From: an uncultured Bacteroidales bacterium
GTDB taxonomy: Bacteria; Bacteroidota; Bacteroidia; Bacteroidales; Muribaculaceae
Assembly (NCBI GenBank): GCA_900554345.1
Contig: USHH01000107.1
Coordinates: 1-7,350, forward strand
Length of the DNA stretch: 7,350 nt
Reading direction: 5' to 3'
The notes beneath the pieces are model-generated. The model searched no databases. It was not told the origin of the DNA and saw nothing but the letters and a program-made list of their open reading frames with translations. The position numbers were made by a program, and so were the translations under genes. Positions within the stretch are counted from its first letter, which is position 1. Each line of letters opens with the position of its first letter. Below, piece by piece: positions 1 to 5,685 of the stretch.

Positions 1-74
1 CACTCGTTGAACGACTGGGCGGAGGCTCCGCTGATGGCCAGGGCCGTGAAGAGCGGAATGAGAAATCTTTTCAT
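1..74 (-). CDS. N-terminus of a secreted protein (partial, runs off the left edge)
   Basis: Only the first 24 codons are present. They encode a classical Sec signal peptide: MKR, then a hydrophobic core (FLIPLFTALAIS), then a small-residue cleavage region with probable cleavage after ASA (residue 19), so that the mature protein begins QSF. Mature chains starting with Gln after an ASA/AQ site are common among exported Bacteroidetes proteins. The start at 74 is supported by this signal peptide and by a good Bacteroidetes-type promoter about 40-70 nt upstream. No Shine-Dalgarno sequence is visible, which is normal for this phylum. The mature domain lies outside the window, so no function can be given. 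It could be a periplasmic, outer-membrane or T9SS-secreted protein. Confidence 0.8.
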   Translation of the reverse strand, partial: MKRFLIPLFTALAISGASAQSFNE

Positions 75-112
75 CTGTCAGATTGAGATTGGGTTTTTTA
101 TAGTATTGTATG

Positions 113-146
113 CAAATATACGGTTAATTTCCGGAATAATTGCAAA
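113..146 (-). promoter_or_regulatory. Bacteroidetes-type promoter of the left-edge secreted-protein gene
   Basis: Read on the minus strand, TTTG at 146-143 (-33 element) is followed after 22 nt by TATATTTG at 120-113, a full match to the TAnnTTTG -7 box of the Bacteroidetes primary sigma factor. Transcription would begin near 105-108, leaving a leader of about 30 nt before the ATG at 74. The spacer is at the long end of the usual range. The -33 TTTG is also the end of the T-tract of the preceding terminator. Confidence 0.65.
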
Positions 147-175
147 AAAAGGCCCGGAAAAGGAAGTTCCGGGTC
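144..175 (-). terminator. Intrinsic terminator (distal), possibly bidirectional
   Basis: The arms 151-159 and 167-175 pair over 9 bp with one G-U wobble and a 7-nt loop. On the minus strand the stem is followed directly by seven Ts (150-144). On the plus strand a run of six Ts follows (176-181), so the structure could stop transcription both ways. It lies about 170 nt beyond the stop codon of the T9SS-type ORF and just before the next promoter, so it insulates the two minus-strand units. Confidence 0.75.
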
Positions 176-242
176 TTTTTTAATGATTTTTAGTACCTTC
201 GGCGTAAGAGTTAAGGGTCAATATACCCATGTCGGGCGAACC

Positions 243-278
243 AAAGGAAGCGTCTCCGGCCCGCTGGCAGGAGACGCT
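243..278 (-). terminator. Hairpin terminator (proximal) of the T9SS-type ORF
   Basis: The arms 249-257 and 270-278 form a perfect 9-bp G+C-rich stem with a 12-nt loop. On the minus strand the stem is followed by a modest T-rich tail (TCCTTT, 248-243) instead of a clean T-tract. It lies 64 nt after the stop codon at 343-345. The stem-plus-tail shape repeats at 1441-1476. As a terminator it is probably leaky, which would explain the stronger one at 144-175. The rest of 182-342 shows nothing recognisable. Confidence 0.55.
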
Positions 279-342
279 CTTGTGAGATTAAGACTTCGGA
301 GAGAAGTGGTTGGGCACGATACATGGAATAGAGATGATTTGG

Positions 343-969
343 TCAGAGCATTATGCGGAGGGTCTTCATGCCATTCTGCGACCTGGAGACGGCAATGTAG
401 ACGCCGTGAGGCAGACCTTCCGTGTCTATCTCCGCAGACTCTGTCGCATTGTCGGTGACCACGCGGCGGCCATTAATGTCATAGAGAGTCAGGCTGACTT
501 CTCCGGCGCCGATGGCTTTGACGATGCTGTTGGCAAATGACAGGCTTCCGGCCTCAGCAGCGATGCGTCCGACAGAGAGAGTCGTAGTGTCGATGTCCTC
601 GCCACGGTATATGATTTCCCCCCTGTCATTATACACCCGGTTGAGGTTGTAATCGAAATATCTCGTGGCCGTCCTCAGGTCTAAGGTAATGAACGGCAGG
701 CATCCGTGAGTGACGCTGCCTATTCCTTCTACCATCACATAGTCTATGTCTTCCTCAAAATCCGGGAAACGGTTCGGATCGACGGTTATCCTTCCGGTCT
801 GCATGAGCGCATCCTCGCCGTCAACCTCGACGGTTTGCGCAGACTTGATATTCATCCCGGCTCCTGACATGAAACCATGCCACCAGAAGGGGCTGTATTC
901 CCAGTAATGCATGCTGAAAACTCGATTGTCGTTTTGCGGTTCCGAAAAACATTCGTTGTGGCCTGGCAT
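343..969 (-). CDS. T9SS-type sorting-domain protein, probably an N-terminally truncated gene remnant
   Basis: The 208-residue reading frame starts at ATG 969. Residues 1-140 resemble the body of secreted Bacteroidetes proteins, including an EGIGS stretch near 81-85 that often precedes the C-terminal domain in such proteins. Residues about 148-208 have the pattern of a T9SS type A sorting domain: a VSLTLYDINGRRV strand, an acidic turn, LPHGVYIAVS, and a final KTLRIML strand. Such domains direct export through the Por apparatus with surface attachment or release. There is no signal peptide, which a T9SS cargo needs to cross the inner membrane. The same frame stays open upstream beyond an in-frame TAG at 973-975, so the ATG looks like the first one available after a nonsense codon or fusion joint. 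Family membership is inferred by pattern. The product may be non-functional. Confidence 0.6.
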   Translation of the reverse strand: MPGHNECFSEPQNDNRVFSMHYWEYSPFWWHGFMSGAGMNIKSAQTVEVDGEDALMQTGRITVDPNRFPDFEEDIDYVMVEGIGSVTHGCLPFITLDLRTATRYFDYNLNRVYNDRGEIIYRGEDIDTTTLSVGRIAAEAGSLSFANSIVKAIGAGEVSLTLYDINGRRVVTDNATESAEIDTEGLPHGVYIAVSRSQNGMKTLRIML

Positions 970-972
970 GGG

Positions 973-1131
973 CTACTCCTCGATGATATACTCACCGACG
1001 TAGCAGTTGTCTTTGGCGGTGGTGACCATGATGACATAGTAGCCGGGGCGGCAGCCGATGATCATGTCGAAGGGGCAGGGAAATGCAGTGTTGTGACTTG
1101 GACAGGCGATTGTTGTCCAGGTTGCGACATT
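973..1131 (-). pseudogene. Fragment of a secreted-protein C-terminus in frame with the T9SS-type ORF
   Basis: Between an in-frame TGA (1132-1134) and TAG (973-975) lie 52 sense codons that look protein-like. The last 25 read PGYYVIMVTTAKDNCYVGEY plus IIEE, which has the GxYxVxV then x-Y-I-I strand pattern of a T9SS-like C-terminal tail. No plausible start or signal peptide precedes it, although a good promoter sits about 85 nt upstream. The TAG is followed after one codon by the ATG of the next ORF in the same frame. I read it as the tail of a decayed gene, either the upstream half of one broken gene or the remnant of a second related gene joined by deletion. It is too short to have been called as an ordinary ORF. 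Confidence 0.45.
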
Positions 1132-1215
1132 TCATACAGAGACAGGGAAGGAGAATAGTGTTGAATGTCAGATTAATTTCAGTCATGAGGAGAGCATTAT
1201 TGTTTGTTTCGTTGG

Positions 1216-1246
1216 CAAAGGTAATCATTACATTTGATATTGCAAA
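1216..1246 (-). promoter_or_regulatory. Bacteroidetes-type promoter upstream of the decayed locus
   Basis: On the minus strand, TTTG at 1246-1243 is followed after exactly 19 nt by TACCTTTG at 1223-1216, a full match to TAnnTTTG with near-ideal spacing. Transcription would begin near 1209. No intact signal-peptide gene follows. The first protein-like frame (1131-976) lacks a start, so the promoter appears to have outlived its gene or to drive a short or non-coding transcript. Confidence 0.65.
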
Positions 1247-1440
1247 ATGTTTTCTTACAAAAGCAAATGTTTTTATGATGTAATCTTTAAATACGTATTT
1301 ATGTGTTATCTGTCAGCCTAAAGCACGATTTGATAAATGAGTGTTTCTCATTCCATAGATGTGGCACTGGACGGAGGCATCATGTACTTCCACATCAACG
1401 TGTGACATAAGCGTGTGAGGCCCTAACCTCGCCTTCATGT
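1247..1440. other. Non-coding intergenic stretch
   Basis: This A+T-rich gap separates the lipoprotein terminator from the promoter of the decayed locus. It holds the 14-bp palindrome at 1288-1301 and a weak 6-bp hairpin (1415-1420 with 1427-1432). It also has a 22-codon plus-strand frame (1337-1405) preceded directly by an in-frame TAA and without a visible promoter. I do not annotate that frame as a gene. Nothing else is recognisable. Confidence 0.5.
1288..1301. repeat. Perfect 14-bp palindrome TAAATACGTATTTA
   Basis: The sequence is fully self-complementary around the CG at 1294-1295. It lies about 40 bp upstream of the -33 element of the 1216-1246 promoter, where an activator or a dimeric regulator could bind. 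The symmetry is certain; a regulatory role is only an inference. Confidence 0.5.
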
Positions 1441-1476
1441 AAAGGAAGCGCACGGCCGGAGGGGTCGTGCGCTTTC
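1441..1476 (-). terminator. Hairpin terminator of the barrel/lipoprotein unit
   Basis: The arms 1446-1457 and 1463-1474 pair over 12 bp with one G-U wobble and a 5-nt loop, and two outer pairs (1445-1475 wobble, 1444-1476) can extend it. On the minus strand the core stem is followed by TCCTTT-type residues rather than a pure T-run. It begins about 20 nt after the lipoprotein stop codon, the expected place for its terminator. Confidence 0.7.
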
Positions 1477-1495
1477 GTATTATTACTATGGAGGA

Positions 1496-3790
1496 TCAGC
1501 GGCGGAGGGGACGGGATAGGCGGCGGGAGACTTTGCGGGGGAGGGAGAAGCCGGAGCCTGCGTCGCCCATTATGTCGGCGATGGAGAGGATGCCGCCGGT
1601 GAAGGCGGTGACCGCTACCTGCGACTCGAGGTCGTCGTAGTCATCGTTCTCGGAACCGATCTGGAAATTGAAGAGGATGTTCTTGCCAGCCCAATCAGCG
1701 CCTATGAGATGCGGTGCCAGACCATCGTATTCCACCAGGATCGCCGCCTTGTCTTTGGAATACATGGCGTCGCAATAGTCTGCTTCAGTGTCGCTGCCTA
1801 AAAGGGTGAAGCCGGAGCCGGCGGCCTGACGGCAGAGGTTGTCGTAGTCGGAACGGGAGCCGTTGTAGTAGAGGAAGGCGCCGGTGCCGAGTCGCGAGCT
1901 CTCCGTGCATAGCGAGGCCACGGGGACAGTGCCCGACAGCAGCGGGGAGAAATCGGGCACGGGATAGGCGGGAGTATAGTCGACCGCCGTCTCGAGTGTC
2001 ATCAGATGGAGCATCGGCACATTGTGGACCTGGATAAGGGCGTCGGGATGATACTGGCCGGTGGCGGTGTTGGCATACTCTCCCCTACCCTTCAGCTGGA
2101 AGTAGAAGGTGTCGTTGTTGCGGCGGATCATGACCGTATCGTTGACACATCTCACGACCTTCGTCCTGTCGGTGGCGTAGAGAGTGGCATTGTAATATTC
2201 CGAGACAGCGGGAGAATAGTCGTTGACGAACAGCCAGAACGTGCGGTCAGGATCCTCGTCGGAGAAGGATGAGGAAGCCACGAGAGTACTGTTTTCCACC
2301 ACCACTCCCCCGAACTGGCTCGGAAGCGGACTGATTACCTCAAGATACCTCGTGTCCTCGCCGGGATAGTCGACCGTGATGTCTGGCGTGCCGGGAGGCA
2401 CCACCGAGCCATCAAGAGTGATTGTCAGGTATACGTCCTCGTCGCCGGGGATATCAAACGTCTCGTCCTTGGTCTTGCCGTCGCCGGTGATGATGCTGAC
2501 AGTCCCCTCTCCGGCGTAGTTCCACGGGAGGTATGTCACAAAGCGCCCCTCGGCATTGCTGGAGAGCATCGGCGACTGGAAAGAGCCGGCAGTGAGGGTG
2601 TAGTTGACAGGTACGGGCTCTCCGTCGACATCCACAACCCGGCCATAGAGCCTGTAGTGCTTCGGCAGCTCGAAGTAGACATGGTATTCCATACCTGGAG
2701 CAACGTTCACATCCTGCGACTGGACGGGAGTGTAGCTGCCGTATGCCTCTGAAGGGATGGTCACAGGGAAAATGACATTGCTTGCCACCTGCAGGCGGCA
2801 TTCTCCGGCAGCATTGGTATGGACACGGTGCCAGCCGTCTACAAGCACCTCGATATTCTCGAGAGGCGTCCTGTCAGTGTTGGTGACGTGACACACGAGC
2901 CACGAGGGTGGAGTGGCGTCGTCAAGGTTGATCCAAGAGAAGTGTGAGGCCTGCCCGGTATAGGAGCCGTCGGCTCCACGGGTCGCGGAGAGCTCACGCT
3001 GCCAGAGGCCGGTGCGCTCGTCGTAGCTCCAGAGGGGAATCTCGGCAGGGGCCGATGAGGCAAGGCTTTCGGGCACCCGGAACGAGACATCGGCCGAGGC
3101 GCCGGAAGCGAGCTGGAGACGCGAGCCGTCGGCAGCGGTCATCGCGACGTCGGCCATGCCGTAGGATATCAGCTGGAGGGGCGAGCCGTCGGTGTCGACG
3201 CCGGCGAGGTCGCCGCCGGGCATCATCTCGCCGAAGGAGGGATTGTCGGGAGAGAGATGCATCACAGCCACGTTGACAGTGCCGGAATAAGCCTCTCCGG
3301 ACTCCGCGCGCACGAAGCCGCCAGCAGGAAGGTCGACGGAGAATCCGCCGGCGGTAATCCTTTCGGGAGAGGAGGCGGAAAACGAGGAGACGGCCACATT
3401 CGGTCCGGCCACGGCGGCCTGGAGCACGACGCGCATCAGCTGATCGGCATCACGTCCGGCGGTGAGGGCGACAGTGCGCTGAAGAGTGAAATAGCCCCCT
3501 TTCGAGAAGGAGAAGAGGGTGCGCTCATCGACGCGCTCGGCGCTGCGGAGCTCGAAATAGCCGGCGGCGGCCGATACGGAGCCGGAGGAGACCTCGACAC
3601 CGTCGAGCGGACGGCCGTCGGGCGAAAGCACGAAGCCCGCGGCGAAGAAGTCGATCATCTCGCCGTTGACCTCCGGGCCATCGGGATTGTCACCCGGCAG
3701 ATAGACGTCGTTGGCGCCGCAGCCGGCGAGAGTGAGGAGGGCGGTGCAGGCAACGGAGGCCGCGGTGCCCTTGAAAATACTGGATATCAT
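1496..3790 (-). CDS. Surface or periplasmic lipoprotein with carboxypeptidase-regulatory-like domains
   Basis: This 764-residue protein starts with a type II signal peptide ending in the lipobox LAGC, with the lipidated Cys at residue 24. Residues about 51-123 form a carboxypeptidase-regulatory-like beta-sandwich (FVLSPDGRPLDGVEVSSG, then a GYFEL/GGYFTLQR pattern). Residues about 146-289 resemble the module of FAM171/CILP-like and related bacterial proteins, including a GM-type strand region and the signature IPLWSYDERTGLWQRE at 251-266. Two further regulatory-like sandwiches follow at about 297-347 and 379-460. Residues 461-764 match nothing I recognise and end in a basic tail with seven Arg/Lys in the last 13 residues. 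Such proteins bind or scaffold; no catalytic motif is visible. It lies 15 nt downstream of the barrel gene, so the two are probably co-transcribed and work together in the envelope. No specific function is proposed. Confidence 0.8.
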   Translation of the reverse strand: MISSIFKGTAASVACTALLTLAGCGANDVYLPGDNPDGPEVNGEMIDFFAAGFVLSPDGRPLDGVEVSSGSVSAAAGYFELRSAERVDERTLFSFSKGGYFTLQRTVALTAGRDADQLMRVVLQAAVAGPNVAVSSFSASSPERITAGGFSVDLPAGGFVRAESGEAYSGTVNVAVMHLSPDNPSFGEMMPGGDLAGVDTDGSPLQLISYGMADVAMTAADGSRLQLASGASADVSFRVPESLASSAPAEIPLWSYDERTGLWQRELSATRGADGSYTGQASHFSWINLDDATPPSWLVCHVTNTDRTPLENIEVLVDGWHRVHTNAAGECRLQVASNVIFPVTIPSEAYGSYTPVQSQDVNVAPGMEYHVYFELPKHYRLYGRVVDVDGEPVPVNYTLTAGSFQSPMLSSNAEGRFVTYLPWNYAGEGTVSIITGDGKTKDETFDIPGDEDVYLTITLDGSVVPPGTPDITVDYPGEDTRYLEVISPLPSQFGGVVVENSTLVASSSFSDEDPDRTFWLFVNDYSPAVSEYYNATLYATDRTKVVRCVNDTVMIRRNNDTFYFQLKGRGEYANTATGQYHPDALIQVHNVPMLHLMTLETAVDYTPAYPVPDFSPLLSGTVPVASLCTESSRLGTGAFLYYNGSRSDYDNLCRQAAGSGFTLLGSDTEADYCDAMYSKDKAAILVEYDGLAPHLIGADWAGKNILFNFQIGSENDDYDDLESQVAVTAFTGGILSIADIMGDAGSGFSLPRKVSRRLSRPLRR

Positions 3791-3805
3791 AGCAGTGTAA
3801 TGGTC

Positions 3806-4489
3806 TTAGAAACGGATTGAGAGATATGCCCTGATGCCGGAGAGCTTCGTGGTGACCTTGTCGGAGCCGGAGAAGCCCGACCAGTTCTCGTCGATATCGT
3901 CGGGATTGAAATATGTCTTCGCCTTGCAGCGGCCGAATCGCGACTCGATGCCGAGGCCGATGAAGCTGTAGCTGACGCTGACGCCGCCAACAAACATGTT
4001 GGCGAATCCGGGCTGCACCTCACCGTCGTTGCTGAGCACCTGAAGACATGGATTATAGCGGAAATAGGCCGAGGCCTGGAAGCGGCGAAAGAGGTTGACG
4101 GTGGCCGAGAGACCGGCCTGAAGGCCCAGGTCTACCTGATGGATGGAATAATCATAAAGGTCGAAACCGGATGGCGAGGAATAGGAGGGAGTGTACTGGT
4201 TGACCTTATAATTGGCGTAGGAGATATCGGTCCATACGGCGTCGATGCCGAAGCGGAGCATGCCGGCGATGGGCTTGTGGAGATAATAGGTGTTGCCCTT
4301 GGTGAAGGCCACGCCGATATCACTGTGGATTTTCGGCATCTCGCCCTGCGACATCTTGGAATAGACGAAGGCGATGTTTGTGAAGCGTCCGCGCGGCTCG
4401 CCGCATTCCTCGCGGCAGAACGCGGAGGCGGGAAAGGCGGAGCAAAGCGCCGTGAGGGCTACAAGAAGACAGGGAAAGAACTTCTTCAT
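3806..4489 (-). CDS. Predicted outer-membrane beta-barrel protein
   Basis: The 227-residue product begins with a Sec signal peptide (MKKFF, hydrophobic core, probable cleavage after ASA at residue 23). An ATG 60 nt further upstream is in frame, but it would add residues encoded by the 4521-4560 hairpin and bury the signal peptide, so 4489 is the better start. The mature part alternates aromatic and polar residues, as in amphipathic strands (for example FQASAYFRYNP and GGVSVSYSFIGLGIESRFG), and ends in AYLSIRF. A C-terminal Phe is the usual BAM recognition residue of barrel proteins. Two Cys (25, 29) sit at the mature N-terminus. The size suggests an 8-10 strand barrel. It precedes the lipoprotein gene by 15 nt and lies behind the pyr operon terminator. 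Its role is unknown; it might anchor or export its lipoprotein neighbour. Confidence 0.75.
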   Translation of the reverse strand: MKKFFPCLLVALTALCSAFPASAFCREECGEPRGRFTNIAFVYSKMSQGEMPKIHSDIGVAFTKGNTYYLHKPIAGMLRFGIDAVWTDISYANYKVNQYTPSYSSPSGFDLYDYSIHQVDLGLQAGLSATVNLFRRFQASAYFRYNPCLQVLSNDGEVQPGFANMFVGGVSVSYSFIGLGIESRFGRCKAKTYFNPDDIDENWSGFSGSDKVTTKLSGIRAYLSIRF

Positions 4490-4513
4490 ATAGGAGATGA
4501 TGTTTAGGTTTGC

Positions 4514-4560
4514 CTTAAATATAAATCCGGAATGCGGCTCCGGCCGCATTCCGGATTTAT
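4514..4560 (-). terminator. Terminator of the pyr operon: perfect 18-bp inverted repeat
   Basis: The arms 4521-4538 and 4543-4560 are exactly complementary over 18 bp with a 4-nt loop. They sit 16 nt after the pyrB stop codon. On the minus strand the 3' arm ends in an A/T-rich run (ATTTATATTTAA) that serves as the T-rich tail. The TATATTTA at 4523-4516 in that tail is one base from a Bacteroidetes -7 box and might start the barrel-gene transcript, but no TTTG lies at -33. The barrel gene may instead rely on read-through. Confidence 0.7.
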
Positions 4561-4576
4561 CTGTATGATTGTGGGA

Positions 4577-5659
4577 TCACTGCTTTGGTTTCGACTCGCA
4601 GTAGACGCAGCGGTATTCGCCGGGAGCGGAGGAGTCGGGACGGAACATCGAGGGGATGTTCTCGGTGTTGGAGATGCATCGGCGGCATACATAGCGTCCC
4701 TTCACGACGCCCTCGGGGAGCGGGCTCGCCGTCCTGGAGGGATCCTTGGCCCACTCGAGGAGTTTGAGCATGAGGGCCATGCGCACGAACTTGCCGTTTT
4801 CCACCTGACGGAAATAGGCGGCTCGGGGATCGGCGTCGACCTCGACGGTGATCTCGTTGACTCTCGGGAGGGGATGGAGGATACGCATCTCGGGCTTGGC
4901 ATTGCGGAGCTTCCCGGGATCGAGGATGAAGCTGTCCTTGAGGCGGTCGAACTCGTCATCATCGAGGAAGCGCTCCTCCTGCACCCTTGTCATATAGAGC
5001 ACATCAAGCTCCGGCATCACCTCCTCCATTGAGTCGACCTCCACGTAAGGCACGCCGTTGAGCTCGCAGACCTCATGCTTCATGTAGTCGGGAAGACGGA
5101 GCTGCTCGGGAGCGATGAGCACCACCTTGACGCCCTCGTAACGGGAAAGGGCCTTGATGAGCGAATGCACGGTACGGCCGAACCGGAGGTCGCCGCAGAA
5201 GCCGATGGTGATGTTGTCGAAGCGACCTATCTCGCGCTTGATGGTGAGCAGGTCGGTGAGAGTCTGCGTGGGGTGGCTGTGGCTGCCGTCGCCGGCGTTG
5301 ATCACAGGCACGCGCGAATACATGGCGGCCTGGAGCGCGGCACCCTCATGGGGATGGCGCATGGCGATGATGTCGGCGAAACAGCTGATCACCCTCACGG
5401 TGTCGGCGATGGTCTCCCCCTTGCTGACGGAGGAGTTGCGCGCGTCGGAGAAACCGAGCACATTGCCGCCGAGCTCCATCATCGCGGAGGTGAAGCTGAG
5501 GCGCGTGCGGGTGCTGGGCTCATAGAAGAGGGTGGCGAGCTTGCGGTGGGCGCAGGCGTCCCAGTATTTCTCGCGGTGGGCGATGATGTCGAGGGCAAGG
5601 TCGATGATCTCGCCCAGTTCCTCTTTGGAGAGGTCGGTAGGATCGATAAGATGTCTCAT
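4577..5659 (-). CDS. pyrB: Aspartate carbamoyltransferase catalytic chain with fused PyrI-type zinc domain
   Basis: This enzyme transfers the carbamoyl group of carbamoyl phosphate to L-aspartate, the first committed step of pyrimidine synthesis. Residues 1-312 are a complete catalytic chain (the family is about 310 residues). The carbamoyl-phosphate loop is STRTR at 49-53, followed by the mobile-loop SVSKGET with K80, then MRHPHEG with R101, and HPTQTLTDL with H129 and Q132. Further on are GDLRFGRTVHSL with R162, TRVQEER with R225, and HPLPR at 262-266. Residues 313-360 are extra: YVCRRCISNTE followed by YRCVYCE, i.e. C325-x2-C328-x22-C351-x2-C354. This matches the tetra-Cys zinc domain at the C-terminus of the PyrI regulatory chain, while PyrI's N-terminal nucleotide-binding domain is absent. 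CTP feedback through this chain is therefore unlikely. It is the last gene of the operon, 26 nt after pyrE. The identity is certain; the regulatory consequence is inferred. Confidence 0.97.
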   Translation of the reverse strand: MRHLIDPTDLSKEELGEIIDLALDIIAHREKYWDACAHRKLATLFYEPSTRTRLSFTSAMMELGGNVLGFSDARNSSVSKGETIADTVRVISCFADIIAMRHPHEGAALQAAMYSRVPVINAGDGSHSHPTQTLTDLLTIKREIGRFDNITIGFCGDLRFGRTVHSLIKALSRYEGVKVVLIAPEQLRLPDYMKHEVCELNGVPYVEVDSMEEVMPELDVLYMTRVQEERFLDDDEFDRLKDSFILDPGKLRNAKPEMRILHPLPRVNEITVEVDADPRAAYFRQVENGKFVRMALMLKLLEWAKDPSRTASPLPEGVVKGRYVCRRCISNTENIPSMFRPDSSAPGEYRCVYCESKPKQ

Positions 5660-5685
5660 TGATATTTACGAAAAGAAACGGTTGG

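Noticed and set aside
992..1228. Minus-strand 78-codon frame starting in the promoter region
   Set aside because: Its start overlaps the -7 box, and its His/Arg/Leu-rich end is an out-of-frame reading of the better 976-1131 frame.
1337..1405. 22-codon plus-strand ORF (MSVSHSIDVALDGGIMYFHI...)
   Set aside because: It is very short, with a TAA directly before the ATG and no promoter or conserved pattern I can recognise. Only ribosome profiling or conservation could support it.
1415..1432. Small hairpin in the intergenic gap
   Set aside because: It is only 6 bp with one wobble and no T-tract; the neighbouring 1441-1476 structure explains termination.
3257..3820. Plus-strand 187-codon open frame opposite the lipoprotein
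   Set aside because: It is antisense to a clear lipoprotein gene with lipobox and domains. Its Gly/Arg/Ala-rich composition is typical of a shadow frame in G+C-rich DNA.
4490..4549. Upstream ATG at 4549 as start of the barrel protein
   Set aside because: It would translate the terminator hairpin and place 20 residues before the signal peptide MKKFF. ATG 4489 gives a normal signal peptide.
4532..5662. Long plus-strand open frames opposite pyrB (4532-5032, 5075-5662, 5154-5525)
   Set aside because: PyrB motifs are continuous on the minus strand. These frames are low-complexity mirror images with no recognisable domain or promoter.
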